From: Clostridia bacterium | Lineage (GTDB): Bacteria > Bacillota > Clostridia > Christensenellales > Aristaeellaceae | Length of the DNA: 60,263 bases | NCBI GenBank assembly: GCA_017434775.1 | Contig: JAFSGG010000067.1 | Location: 1-60,263, forward strand | Direction: 5' to 3' | Shown here: positions 24,736 to 33,082 of the stretch, one piece after another | How the letters are laid out: every line of letters begins with the position of its first letter | How positions within the stretch are numbered: position 1 is the first letter of the stretch | Program-made: the position numbers and the translations under genes | Notes under the pieces: generated by a model | Databases searched by the model: none | What the model was told of the DNA's origin: nothing | The model's input: only the letters and a program-made list of their open reading frames with translations

Positions 24736-25338
24736 ATGCAAAGGCAGATCACGTTCCGGCAATACCGCAGCATGGATATATTTCTCTTTTCTGTGATGCT
24801 TTGCATCAGTGAAGTGCTGATTGTGCTGGGTGCCAATTGCTGGTTCCGGGGTGCGGATTATACATTGTCCCTCTCCTGTGCAGTCACTGCCATTGTGCTG
24901 GTCAGGTGGGGAGCCTGGGCTGCGGTACCGCTGGCAGCGGGCAGCACGGCGTTTTGCCTGGTATCGGCGCTGACAATCCCCGGAGGCATTCAGTGGCAGC
25001 AATGGATCATTTACCTGATCGGCAGCCAGGCCGGGCTTATTATGCTCTGGTTCCTGAAAAAATGGGATTGGCAGCAAATGAAAAAAAGTGCGCTGACCGC
25101 CCTTTCCTACGGGCTGCTGACAGCTCTTTTGATACAAGCCGGGCGGATGGCGGTTTCCATGATGCTGGGAAATACTCCCGGTGTCAGCTTCGGGTTTATC
25201 ACCACCGATATCCTGTCCACCCTGTTTGCGGTCCTGCTCACATGGATCGCCTCCCGGCTGGACGGGCTGCTGGAAGAGCAGAAGCATTACCTGCTGCGCA
25301 TCCAGAAAGAACAGGAAGAAGCCAAAGGAAATGGATAA
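24736..25338 (+). CDS. Membrane protein, first gene of the pectin operon
   Basis: The 200-residue hydrophobic protein has about six membrane segments and a charged C-terminal tail (LLEEQKHYLLRIQKEQEEA), probably coiled-coil. The overall look, with short hydrophobic helices and a central GSQAGLIMLWFLKK, resembles small ECF-type or sensor-associated membrane proteins, but I cannot assign it. CGGAGG lies 8 nt upstream of the ATG. It is followed at once by the first ABC permease gene. Confidence 0.75.
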   Translation: MQRQITFRQYRSMDIFLFSVMLCISEVLIVLGANCWFRGADYTLSLSCAVTAIVLVRWGAWAAVPLAAGSTAFCLVSALTIPGGIQWQQWIIYLIGSQAGLIMLWFLKKWDWQQMKKSALTALSYGLLTALLIQAGRMAVSMMLGNTPGVSFGFITTDILSTLFAVLLTWIASRLDGLLEEQKHYLLRIQKEQEEAKGNG

Positions 25339-25372
25339 CGTATCGAAGATAAAAGGCAAGGGGGATGAAGGC

Positions 25373-26425
25373 ATGTCGACGAAAGCGGCGGATTTTCTGA
25401 TTTATGATGCCGAAAGCGGCGTATACCGGGAAAATCCGGAACAAGTGGTTCGTGACGATGTGGAAAAACATTATTGGAAGCATGTGGCGCTGACCGTTCT
25501 GAAAGACTGGCGGCTGTACCTGATGCTGGTGCCCATGCTGCTGGTGTTCCTTCTGTGGCGCTATCTGCCCATGTATGAACTGCTGGGCAGCTTTAAGAAA
25601 GCGGATAATGTGAAGCCGGTGGCGGATCAGTTCTTTACCGGTTTTTCCACTTTCAAGGAATTGATGGTGGGGGCTCAGGCGTCGGATTTCTGGCGCGCCC
25701 TGCGCAATACGTTCCTGCTGAGCTTCTACGGCCTGTGCTTTGGTTTCCCTATGCCGATTCTGCTGGCCCTGTTCTTCAACGAAGTGCGCAATAATCTGGT
25801 GCGTTCCACTTGCCAGGTGCTCACTTATCTGCCCAAATTCATGTCCACCGTTGTTATGACCTCCCTGGTAACCATGCTGGTGAAGCAGGGGGCACTGACC
25901 ACCGGGTATGGCATTCTCAACCAGGCGCTGGAAGGCCTGGGGCTCATTTCCCATGAAGTGGCCAAGGGCGGCCTTCTGAACCGGCCGGAATTCTTCCGGG
26001 CTATTTACCAGATTTCCGGCATCTGGGAAGGCGCAGGCTATGACAGCATTGTGTATTTCGCTGCTATTATTGCCATTTCACCCACCAGCTATGAAGCCGC
26101 TCAGATCGACGGCGCCGGCAAGATGAGCCAGATGCGCTATGTGGTGCTGCCGGGTATTCTGTCCACGGTGGTTATCATGCTCATCACCCGTATCGGTTCC
26201 CTGCTGAATATCGGCTATGAAAAGGTGCTGCTGCTGTATAACATCAACACCTATGAAACGGCGGACGTGGTTTCCACCTATGCTTACCGCTTGGGTATGG
26301 ACCAGGGCAGCAGCCGGCCGGACCTTGCTTCCGCCGCTGAAATGCTCAACAACGTCATCAGCATGCTGCTGGTGATCAGCGCCAATACCATTGCCCGTAA
26401 GGCGTCCGATACGTCGCTGTACTGA
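25373..26425 (+). CDS. ABC sugar permease, LplB type
   Basis: The 350-residue carbohydrate-import permease has six membrane segments and the EAA loop YEAAQIDGAGKMSQMRYVVLP (around residue 240, split by the conserved Gly), which contacts the ATPase. It resembles LplB/YteP/YtcP-partner permeases of oligogalacturonide or rhamnogalacturonan importers. AAGGGGG precedes the ATG at 25373; an ATG at 25331 would add 14 residues. It overlaps no neighbour and precedes the second permease by 13 nt. Confidence 0.92.
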   Translation: MSTKAADFLIYDAESGVYRENPEQVVRDDVEKHYWKHVALTVLKDWRLYLMLVPMLLVFLLWRYLPMYELLGSFKKADNVKPVADQFFTGFSTFKELMVGAQASDFWRALRNTFLLSFYGLCFGFPMPILLALFFNEVRNNLVRSTCQVLTYLPKFMSTVVMTSLVTMLVKQGALTTGYGILNQALEGLGLISHEVAKGGLLNRPEFFRAIYQISGIWEGAGYDSIVYFAAIIAISPTSYEAAQIDGAGKMSQMRYVVLPGILSTVVIMLITRIGSLLNIGYEKVLLLYNINTYETADVVSTYAYRLGMDQGSSRPDLASAAEMLNNVISMLLVISANTIARKASDTSLY

Positions 26426-26438
26426 TAAGGAGAAGCGT

Positions 26439-27329
26439 ATGAAAAGAAAGCTTGAAACATCAGAACAGATTTTTAAGGTCATCAGCTATACGCTGCTGTG
26501 CATTTTCTCCCTGGCGTGCCTGTATCCTTTCCTGTATGCGGTTTCCGCAGCCATCAGCGGCAAGGAGGCGGTGGAATACGGCCGGGTGATCCTCTTCCCC
26601 AAGGATGTGCAGTTCCAGGCTTTTGCCCACATGTTCAATAACAATATGTTCTGGAACGCCTATTCCAATACCCTCTTCCTTACCTTCTACGGTACGGTGT
26701 GGGCCCTGTTTGTGGCGATCCTGGGCGCATATGCCCTGAGCAAAAAGCGGCTTTTGTTCCGCCGGTTCTTCAATTTCTTCCTGGTGTTCACCATGCTTTT
26801 CTCCGCCGGCCTCATTCCCCAGTACCTGAATTATCTGGCCACCCAGAAAGCATTCAATTCCATCGGCATCATGGACGATAAATGGCTGGTGGTCATTGCC
26901 ATGGGTATGGCGGCCATGAACATCATCCTTCTGCGCAACGCTTTTGAGGGCGTGCCCAGCGAAATCGAAGAAGCGGCCATTGTGGACGGCGCCACGGAAT
27001 TCCAGGTGCTCAGCAAAGTGTACATCCCCATGAGCAAGTCCACCATCGCCACCGTTACCTTGTTCTTTGCCATCTCCCGCTGGAACGGCTATTTCTGGGC
27101 CAAGCAAATGATTGCCAACAAGAACGAACGTCCCTTGCAGGTGTTCATCCGCCAGACCCTGGAAGATTTCACGGATCCCGACCAGATGACCTACTGGGAT
27201 TATCCCTACGCATCGGACTCTGTGATCTTTGCCCTGATTGTCTGTTCCATCATTCCCATTCTGATCATTTATCCCTTCATCCAGAAATACTTCGCTAAAG
27301 GCGTGAATCTGGGCGGCGTGAAGGAATAA
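26439..27329 (+). CDS. ABC sugar permease, YtcP/LplC type
   Basis: The 296-residue permease is the usual partner of the LplB-type protein. It has six membrane segments, the EAA loop IEEAAIVDGATEFQVLSKVYIP, and the C-terminal FAKGVNLGGVKE typical of YtcP/LplC proteins. AAGGAG lies upstream of ATG 26439. Together the permeases form the channel of a CUT1-type importer whose binding protein is the next gene. Confidence 0.93.
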   Translation: MKRKLETSEQIFKVISYTLLCIFSLACLYPFLYAVSAAISGKEAVEYGRVILFPKDVQFQAFAHMFNNNMFWNAYSNTLFLTFYGTVWALFVAILGAYALSKKRLLFRRFFNFFLVFTMLFSAGLIPQYLNYLATQKAFNSIGIMDDKWLVVIAMGMAAMNIILLRNAFEGVPSEIEEAAIVDGATEFQVLSKVYIPMSKSTIATVTLFFAISRWNGYFWAKQMIANKNERPLQVFIRQTLEDFTDPDQMTYWDYPYASDSVIFALIVCSIIPILIIYPFIQKYFAKGVNLGGVKE

Positions 27330-27339
27330 AAAAGCGATG

Positions 27340-27400
27340 TTTGCCGGGAAAATCCCGGTCAACATATATCACGATCTATGCACCGGAAGGATTCCGGTGA
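27340..27400 (+). other. Two hairpins ahead of the binding-protein gene
   Basis: CCGGG...CCCGG (about 27344-27358) and CACCGGAA/TTCCGGTG (about 27380-27398) precede the ribosome site AGGAGG. Without a T-run they are more likely to protect the 5' end of a processed mRNA, raising binding-protein output over the permeases. Confidence 0.5.
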
Positions 27401-27420
27401 CAAAAAAAGGAGGAAAACCT

Positions 27421-29505
27421 ATGAAGCGCACTCTTTCCCTGCTGGCAGCAATCGTTATGCTCATTTCTGTGTTTGCTGTCCCGGCCGTTGCTGAAACGGC
27501 TGAACTGACCTATGCCGAAGGCACCACCCTGCGGATGGCCACCGGCTACAACAATGCCAAGACCGGTCTCTTCTTCAGCCCCGACGTGGCTGGCGAAGGC
27601 GTGACCCTGGCCGACGGCAAGACCTACTACTCCGGCGACCTCAAGCCCACCTGGGTGGCTGTGGAAGAAAAGCTGGGCGTGAAGTTTGAAGACCGTTATC
27701 AGGGCAATTCCACCAGCGCGGAATTCGACTATTGGAAAGACCGCCTGAACGAAGTGGACATGCTGAGCGGCACCGCTTCCAAGCTGACCGAATACGGCGA
27801 AATCGGCGCCATCGTGAACATCGCCGAATATCTGGACATGATGCCCAACTTCAAGGCTTATCTGGACCAGAACCCCATCGTCCGTCTGTCCATCACCGGT
27901 AATACCAACACCGGCGCCATCTACTTCAGCCCCTATTTCGACGGCGTGAACGACATCGAACGTATGCCCCTCATGCGTACGGACTGGGTTGTGGCCCTGC
28001 TGGACGGCGAAGGCGAATTCACCGCTGAAAAGAGCAACATGCTGGCTGCTCCCGTGTACACCCCCTATATGCCCACCACCGGTTCCGTGACGGTTGACGT
28101 GGTGAACGCCGAAGGCACCGCTGTGGAAACTGTGACCAAGAACTATGACGCCGCCGGCAACATCGTTCAGCTGATGAACGATGCCGGTTCCATCGATGGC
28201 GTGACCGCTGTGAACATGCTGCGTACCTACATCGACGTAGCTTACGGCGGCTATTACGGCACCAAGCGTTCTGACCTGTTCATCGGCCAGAATGCCGCCT
28301 GGGATGCTGACGAACTGGTGGCCCTGCTGCGCTGCGTGGTGGCCAATCCCCAGACCCTCAACGGCACCGATTCCGTGCAGGGCTTGTTCTCCCGTGAAGA
28401 TGACAACAACCAGCGTCGTGTGGATATGATGCGCTTTGCCGGCGTTCTGTTCGGCGTGCGCGGCATGGAATCCCGTCAGGATCATCTGTGGATTGACGAA
28501 AACGGCAATCTGCGCGATGCCCGTCAGGAACTGGATGCTTATGACGCTATGGAACGCATGAACTGGATGGCTCAGGAAGGCCTGATCTCCAAGGCTTTCC
28601 TGGAAACCGCCAAGGAATCTTCCAAGACCTATCTGGAAAACGACCTGGGCTTCATGCACTACGACTACAACCAGACCCAGACCGTTTACAACAAGACCGC
28701 CCTGCAGGAAGGCGAAAAGTACATGGCCGTGATGGTTCCCGTGGCCTGCTGGTATGACGGCACCAACGAAAACGGCGTGTATATGCGCTTTACCGAATCC
28801 TGGCGCTCTGTGAAGACGGACGGCTGGGGCATCTCCGTGGCCGGCGTGGAAGGCAATCCTGACAAGCTGTATGCCTGCCTGAAGCTGATTGACTTCGCTT
28901 ACAGCCCCGAAGGCATGATCCTGATGAGCTATGGCCCCGATGCTTTCATCAAGCAGAATGAAGATGGCTCCTATGTGACCTTCAACTTCAACGGCACCGA
29001 AATGCCCGTGATCGCCGATGCTACCTTCGAAGAACTGTGGGACAAGGCTTCCGGTAACTACACCAACTATGCCCGTCAGTTCCTGGGCTCCACCCTGTCC
29101 TTCGCCAAGAGCCAGGCCTTCGAATATCAGTGCACCCACGAAGTGGGTAAGGAAGGCGCCGGCAAGCTGAGCGTTGCTATCGCTCTGGGCACCATCAAGC
29201 ACCCCGAACTGGCCATCACCGAAAATCCCTGGTATACCTCTGTTCCTACCGTGCTGCCCAACACCAAGGTGGAAAACGAAGAAATCAACACCTTCTCCGA
29301 ACTGCCCACCCTGTTCAACGCCGGTAAAGGCAAGCAGAACCTGTTTGTGGATCAGATCGTGAACGGTTATGCCGTTGAAAATATGGGTGACGCTGTTGAA
29401 GCTGCCACTTATGTTTCCGAAAAACTGGGCGGCGGCCGTTATCTGGAACTGAAGCAGGATGCCTGGGTTCGCCTGCAGGCCTACTATGCAACCATCGGAA
29501 AGTAA
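27421..29505 (+). CDS. Large extracellular solute-binding protein for the pectin importer
   Basis: The 694-residue protein has a Sec signal peptide (residues 1-24, cleavage expected after AVA) and a long type-1 binding-protein body of the LplA/YtcQ kind. It is longer than the usual 500-570 residues. The mature start (ETAELTYAEG) has no lipobox cysteine, unlike most Gram-positive binding proteins, so anchoring must be different. It directly follows the permeases and precedes pectin genes, so oligogalacturonides are the likely ligand. Codon use is strongly optimised, suggesting very high expression. Confidence 0.9.
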   Translation: MKRTLSLLAAIVMLISVFAVPAVAETAELTYAEGTTLRMATGYNNAKTGLFFSPDVAGEGVTLADGKTYYSGDLKPTWVAVEEKLGVKFEDRYQGNSTSAEFDYWKDRLNEVDMLSGTASKLTEYGEIGAIVNIAEYLDMMPNFKAYLDQNPIVRLSITGNTNTGAIYFSPYFDGVNDIERMPLMRTDWVVALLDGEGEFTAEKSNMLAAPVYTPYMPTTGSVTVDVVNAEGTAVETVTKNYDAAGNIVQLMNDAGSIDGVTAVNMLRTYIDVAYGGYYGTKRSDLFIGQNAAWDADELVALLRCVVANPQTLNGTDSVQGLFSREDDNNQRRVDMMRFAGVLFGVRGMESRQDHLWIDENGNLRDARQELDAYDAMERMNWMAQEGLISKAFLETAKESSKTYLENDLGFMHYDYNQTQTVYNKTALQEGEKYMAVMVPVACWYDGTNENGVYMRFTESWRSVKTDGWGISVAGVEGNPDKLYACLKLIDFAYSPEGMILMSYGPDAFIKQNEDGSYVTFNFNGTEMPVIADATFEELWDKASGNYTNYARQFLGSTLSFAKSQAFEYQCTHEVGKEGAGKLSVAIALGTIKHPELAITENPWYTSVPTVLPNTKVENEEINTFSELPTLFNAGKGKQNLFVDQIVNGYAVENMGDAVEAATYVSEKLGGGRYLELKQDAWVRLQAYYATIGK

Positions 29506-29524
29506 TTCCGTTTTTCGCCATGGC

Positions 29525-29592
29525 GGGGGCTTCGGCCCCCGTCATGGGTTCCCATCAGCCCCTGCGAAAAGGAGAGGCTGATGGGAGCCTTT
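29525..29592 (+). terminator. Tandem hairpins behind the binding-protein gene
   Basis: GGGGGC-TTCG-GCCCCC (29525-29540, UUCG tetraloop) is followed by CCCATCAGCC/GGCTGATGGG (29551-29585) with a short T-run. They probably attenuate transcription into the downstream membrane-protein genes and protect the binding-protein message. Confidence 0.7.
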
Positions 29593-29642
29593 TACAAAAA
29601 AGTTACAGCAAATGTAGCTGACATGATTGACAGGAGGTCATT

Positions 29643-30257
29643 ATGTATAAAAAACAATTAACCTGGCAAAGAATTGTCTGCCTGGCGGCTGTGGCTGTCA
29701 GTGCCCTGGTGTTTATTTATGCCTTGGGCATCATGACCGATTTGTATGATGGGTTGTATTATTTAATAAAGGATGAAAGGTATCCTGAAATGGACATGAT
29801 TCAGGGTGCGCGTATTTATTACGATATGCAGCCCTTCAACAAGCAGTTTTCCAGCTTTTCCATTTATATGCTGCTTTTGTCCGGCTTGCTTTTCATAACC
29901 AATACGCACAATCGCCGCAAGTACTACATTGGCAATGCCGTGAGTACGGGGCTGTTTGTTGTTGGCAGTGTTTCGTTAAGCATTTGGGCGCATAGCCAGA
30001 TTTCGGCTTTCAAACATCAATTTCTGACGACGATCGACTTTGCCGCATATAAGAAGCTCATTGATGATGCCATTGCACAACAGAAACCGTTGGCAGCCAA
30101 GTATATCGATTCCACTTTCTGGTTTGATGCACATTATGTGGTGTTTGGGCTGGTGCTGCTGGTATGTGTTTTCCTGATCTGCAATTTCCTGTGGAAAATG
30201 CAGCTGATGAAGAAAGAAGCAGAGCTGATCGCACAAGGAAAGGATGTGGAAGCATGA
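29643..30257 (+). CDS. Unknown 4-TM membrane protein I of the pectin locus
   Basis: I do not recognise this 204-residue protein. It has four membrane segments (about 13-32, 73-90, 96-116, 163-186), a first extracytoplasmic loop of about 40 residues (LYDGLYYLIKDERYPEMDM) and a charged cytoplasmic tail (KKEAELIAQGKDVEA). GACAGGAGG precedes the ATG. Its stop overlaps the start of the next gene (ATGA). It is the first of four similarly sized 4-TM proteins placed two on each side of an ABC ATPase gene. Confidence 0.8.
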   Translation: MYKKQLTWQRIVCLAAVAVSALVFIYALGIMTDLYDGLYYLIKDERYPEMDMIQGARIYYDMQPFNKQFSSFSIYMLLLSGLLFITNTHNRRKYYIGNAVSTGLFVVGSVSLSIWAHSQISAFKHQFLTTIDFAAYKKLIDDAIAQQKPLAAKYIDSTFWFDAHYVVFGLVLLVCVFLICNFLWKMQLMKKEAELIAQGKDVEA

Positions 30258-30799
30258 CGAACACAGCGTTTGATAACCGGACCATTCGATTGGATCGGAT
30301 GCGGTATAACAAAAACCTGTTCTCTTCCCGTATTTGCTATCTGGCCATTCTTTTCAATGTGTTCTATTTTGTAATCGTCTATGAAATCAACAACAACCAA
30401 TTTTATCAAATGCTGATGGGCCTTTCCATTGTGTACAACCTGCTGTTCCTGCTGCTGTGTTTCCTTTCTTCTGAAGGGGTCAAGAATTACAAAAAGAGCT
30501 ATGGTTACCTGCTGCTGGGGCTGGGTGTCGGGCAGATCGTCCGCATCTTCATTTTGCCGGCCCAGATGGCACGGGTGACGTCCACCATTGAATATGTGAA
30601 TGAACGACAGGGTCGGCAAATGGTGAAGGTTGCCAAAGAAGTCATTGTGCCTGCTGCGCTGCAGCCCACGGAACATATGATGACTGTTGTTTTCCTGTGC
30701 CTTTCTGCCGCTTGCTGCCTGGTGGCCGGTGCAGTTGCCGTGATCCGCAGCCACAAGCTGCATGCCTATAACGCCTCCCTGACAGAAAACACCAAGTAA
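30254..30799 (+). CDS. Unknown 4-TM membrane protein II of the pectin locus
   Basis: This 181-residue protein has segments near residues 27-46, 52-70, 86-104 and 140-161, with a 35-residue extracytoplasmic stretch (ARVTSTIEYVNERQGRQMV) between the third and fourth. Topology resembles proteins I and III, suggesting a divergent paralogous set. It is coupled to protein I by a 4-nt overlap and followed 12 nt later by the ATPase. No function is known to me. Confidence 0.8.
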   Translation: MTNTAFDNRTIRLDRMRYNKNLFSSRICYLAILFNVFYFVIVYEINNNQFYQMLMGLSIVYNLLFLLLCFLSSEGVKNYKKSYGYLLLGLGVGQIVRIFILPAQMARVTSTIEYVNERQGRQMVKVAKEVIVPAALQPTEHMMTVVFLCLSAACCLVAGAVAVIRSHKLHAYNASLTENTK

Positions 30800-30811
30800 A
30801 GGAGATGCCTT

Positions 30812-31879
30812 ATGGCCAATATCAGCTTACAGCATCTGGATAAAATTTACGATAATAATGTACAGGCCGTATTTGATTTCAACCTGGATGTGAAAGACGG
30901 CGAATTTATTGTGCTGGTGGGGCCTTCCGGCTGCGGCAAATCCACCACGCTGCGGATGGTGGCCGGGCTGGAAGACATCAGTGCCGGCCAGCTTTTGCTG
31001 GATGGGGAAGATATCACTGCCGCTCCGGCCAAGGATCGCGACATGGCCATGGTGTTTCAGAACTACGCCCTTTACGGCCACATGACGGTATACGAAAACA
31101 TGGCGTTTTCCCTGACGCTGCGCAAGGAAGACCCCAATGTGATTCATACCAAAGTGCTGGCAGCGGCGGAGATTCTGGGGCTGACGGATCAATTGAACAA
31201 AAAGCCCAAGCAGCTTTCCGGCGGCCAGCGCCAGCGCGTGGCCATGGGCCGTGCCATTGTGCGCAACCCCAAAGTGTTCCTCTTTGATGAGCCGCTTTCC
31301 AACCTGGATGCCAAGCTCCGCGGCGCCACCCGCCGGGAGATCATGCTGCTGCACAAGCGCATGAACGCCACCATTCTCTATGTGACCCATGACCAGACGG
31401 AAGCCCTGACCCTGGCTGATCGCATTGTGTGCATGTCCATGGGCCATGTGCAGCAGGTGGGCACGCCTCTGGAACTGTATGATACCCCGGCCAATCTCTT
31501 TGTGGCCAGCTTTATTGGCCTGCCGCCCATGAATTTCTACGATGTGGAGATCCGGGATGGCGTGGCAGAAAACCAGTATTTTTCCATTCCTCTGACGGAA
31601 AAGGAAAAGGAGTTGCTGGCTGCGTACGAAGGCAAAACCCTGGTGCTGGGTGTGCGTCCGGAAGACGTGGAGGAAGGCGGCAGTGTGCAGGTCAAAGTGT
31701 TCTCCAATGAAAACCTGGGCATGAATACCCTGGTGCATGGCCGCCTCGGTGAAGGGGCCGAAGCTGTGATCACCTGTAAACTGCGGGGCTGGTGCGATTA
31801 TCAGCAGGGCGACGAAGTGAACGTGCAGTTTGTCAAGCGCCATTTCTTTGATAAAGAAACCACCAACGCCATCCGCTGA
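30812..31879 (+). CDS. ABC ATPase, MsmX/UgpC type (first copy)
   Basis: The 355-residue importer ATPase has Walker A GPSGCGKST (37-45), Q-loop FQNYALY, signature LSGGQRQRVAMGRA, Walker B VFLFDEPLSN, switch His in YVTHDQTEA, and a C-terminal MalK-type OB domain. Such ATPases energise carbohydrate importers and can serve several. It is flanked on both sides by small membrane proteins rather than permeases, which raises the question of whether it powers the upstream importer or a separate complex. A second copy is encoded at 36676. Confidence 0.95.
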   Translation: MANISLQHLDKIYDNNVQAVFDFNLDVKDGEFIVLVGPSGCGKSTTLRMVAGLEDISAGQLLLDGEDITAAPAKDRDMAMVFQNYALYGHMTVYENMAFSLTLRKEDPNVIHTKVLAAAEILGLTDQLNKKPKQLSGGQRQRVAMGRAIVRNPKVFLFDEPLSNLDAKLRGATRREIMLLHKRMNATILYVTHDQTEALTLADRIVCMSMGHVQQVGTPLELYDTPANLFVASFIGLPPMNFYDVEIRDGVAENQYFSIPLTEKEKELLAAYEGKTLVLGVRPEDVEEGGSVQVKVFSNENLGMNTLVHGRLGEGAEAVITCKLRGWCDYQQGDEVNVQFVKRHFFDKETTNAIR

Positions 31880-31893
31880 AGGGAGGAAGAACC

Positions 31894-32445
31894 GTGACAA
31901 AGCAAAAACTGTTGGAGGGCTTCCGGGAATTTATCCGCAAGAAGATCGTGGGGCTCAAGCGTAAACCGCAGATCATTCCCATGATCGTCCTGGGGATTGC
32001 TTTCATTATCTATTCCTTTAACCTGACCAATGTTTCGGATACCACGGCCCGCATCAATTATTCCGGCATGGGGCTTTCTCAGTTCTGCACCATGCTGTTT
32101 TCCATGCTCTCTTTTGTGTGCTTCCTCAATGCGTTTCCCCATCGGAAGAAGGTCAATGTGCCCATGCTGGTGCTGCTGTTTGTGATGAACGGCATTCTGG
32201 TGGGCTGTGACATTTTCTACATTGCCCAGATCACCCGTTCCCTTGAGGAAAATGCGGCCAACCGGGATCTTCTGTACATCTATCAGGCCAGGGATATGCT
32301 GCATGTTCATCTGATTGTGCTGGGCGTGGGAACGGTGCTGACTACGCTGCTGCCGGTGATCCGCAAATTGCTCAATAAGATCAACACCAATCCCGAACTG
32401 GAAAAGGGTGCTGAAATGGCCGGCATTGTGCTGTCGGAAGATTGA
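31894..32445 (+). CDS. Unknown 4-TM membrane protein III of the pectin locus
   Basis: The 183-residue protein starts with GTG, with GGGAGGAAG 6 nt upstream. A basic N-terminus (REFIRKKIVGLKRKPQ) precedes membrane segments near residues 28-45, 62-80, 89-109 and 138-158. An acidic C-terminus ends the protein. It shares size and topology with proteins I and II. Function unknown. Confidence 0.78.
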   Translation: MTKQKLLEGFREFIRKKIVGLKRKPQIIPMIVLGIAFIIYSFNLTNVSDTTARINYSGMGLSQFCTMLFSMLSFVCFLNAFPHRKKVNVPMLVLLFVMNGILVGCDIFYIAQITRSLEENAANRDLLYIYQARDMLHVHLIVLGVGTVLTTLLPVIRKLLNKINTNPELEKGAEMAGIVLSED

Positions 32446-32446
32446 T

Positions 32447-33082
32447 ATGGTAAAAAAGACGGAAAAACAGACTGAAAAGAATCAGGCGGATTACTATCGC
32501 CTGCATACCGAAGCGGCGGACAGGTTGGTGAATACCACCAGCGAAAATACACCTCACTATTCCCGGGAAGAGCTGAATCGTTACCGGGGCGGAAAGAAAC
32601 GCTGGCGTTTTCCGGAACCTTTGAAAGTATTGCTGATCAAGTTCTGGTTTTACGGCGCCATCTGCTATTTTGTGTTCATGGGGCTGGGGATGTACATACC
32701 GTCCCTGCTGGATATGTTTGTTGTGGCCGGCGTCATTACCGGGATGGTAACGGATTTGCTGGTGAATCATTTCCTGCGTTTCACGGAAAACATGGCCGGG
32801 GGCAGCAAGCGCTGGATGATGGTGACCAAACGGGGGATGGGCGGCTTTTTGCTGAACATCCTGTATGGTTTGGTGCTGATGTTCCTGGTGATCACCCTGT
32901 ATTACGGCATCAATGCTGTCCTGCAGCCCTCCGGCGCGCAGGAACCGGCCGCTGTGGTGCTGGTGGAGCCGCTGCTGTTTGGTCTATTTACCACGGCGCT
33001 GGATGCCGCCTGTGTGGGGATCAAGCGCGGATTGATGAAAATTTTGGCAGATGCCAAAGAAAAAGTTGCGAACGGGAGATAA
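32447..33082 (+). CDS. Unknown 4-TM membrane protein IV of the pectin locus
   Basis: This 211-residue protein starts at 32447, one base past the protein III stop, so it is probably translated by coupling. A polar N-terminal 60 residues (rich in Lys, Glu, Arg) precede hydrophobic segments near 62-82, 85-105, 133-157 and 172-190. The polar start distinguishes it from I-III. GH28 begins immediately after its stop. Function unknown. Confidence 0.78.
   Translation: MVKKTEKQTEKNQADYYRLHTEAADRLVNTTSENTPHYSREELNRYRGGKKRWRFPEPLKVLLIKFWFYGAICYFVFMGLGMYIPSLLDMFVVAGVITGMVTDLLVNHFLRFTENMAGGSKRWMMVTKRGMGGFLLNILYGLVLMFLVITLYYGINAVLQPSGAQEPAAVVLVEPLLFGLFTTALDAACVGIKRGLMKILADAKEKVANGR

Noticed and set aside
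24498-24836. Extended N-terminus for the pectin methylesterase
   Set aside because: The open frame continues upstream but crosses the divergent promoter region; the family domain begins at 24497 behind a good ribosome site.
25181-25372. Upstream start extending the first permease
   Set aside because: The longer reading overlaps the preceding membrane protein gene in another frame; AAGGGGG ahead of 25373 and the permease family start support the shorter form.
27376-29202. 608-codon minus-strand open frame over the binding-protein gene
   Set aside because: Shadow produced by strongly biased codon use of a highly expressed gene; composition is dominated by Gly, His, Val and Ala.
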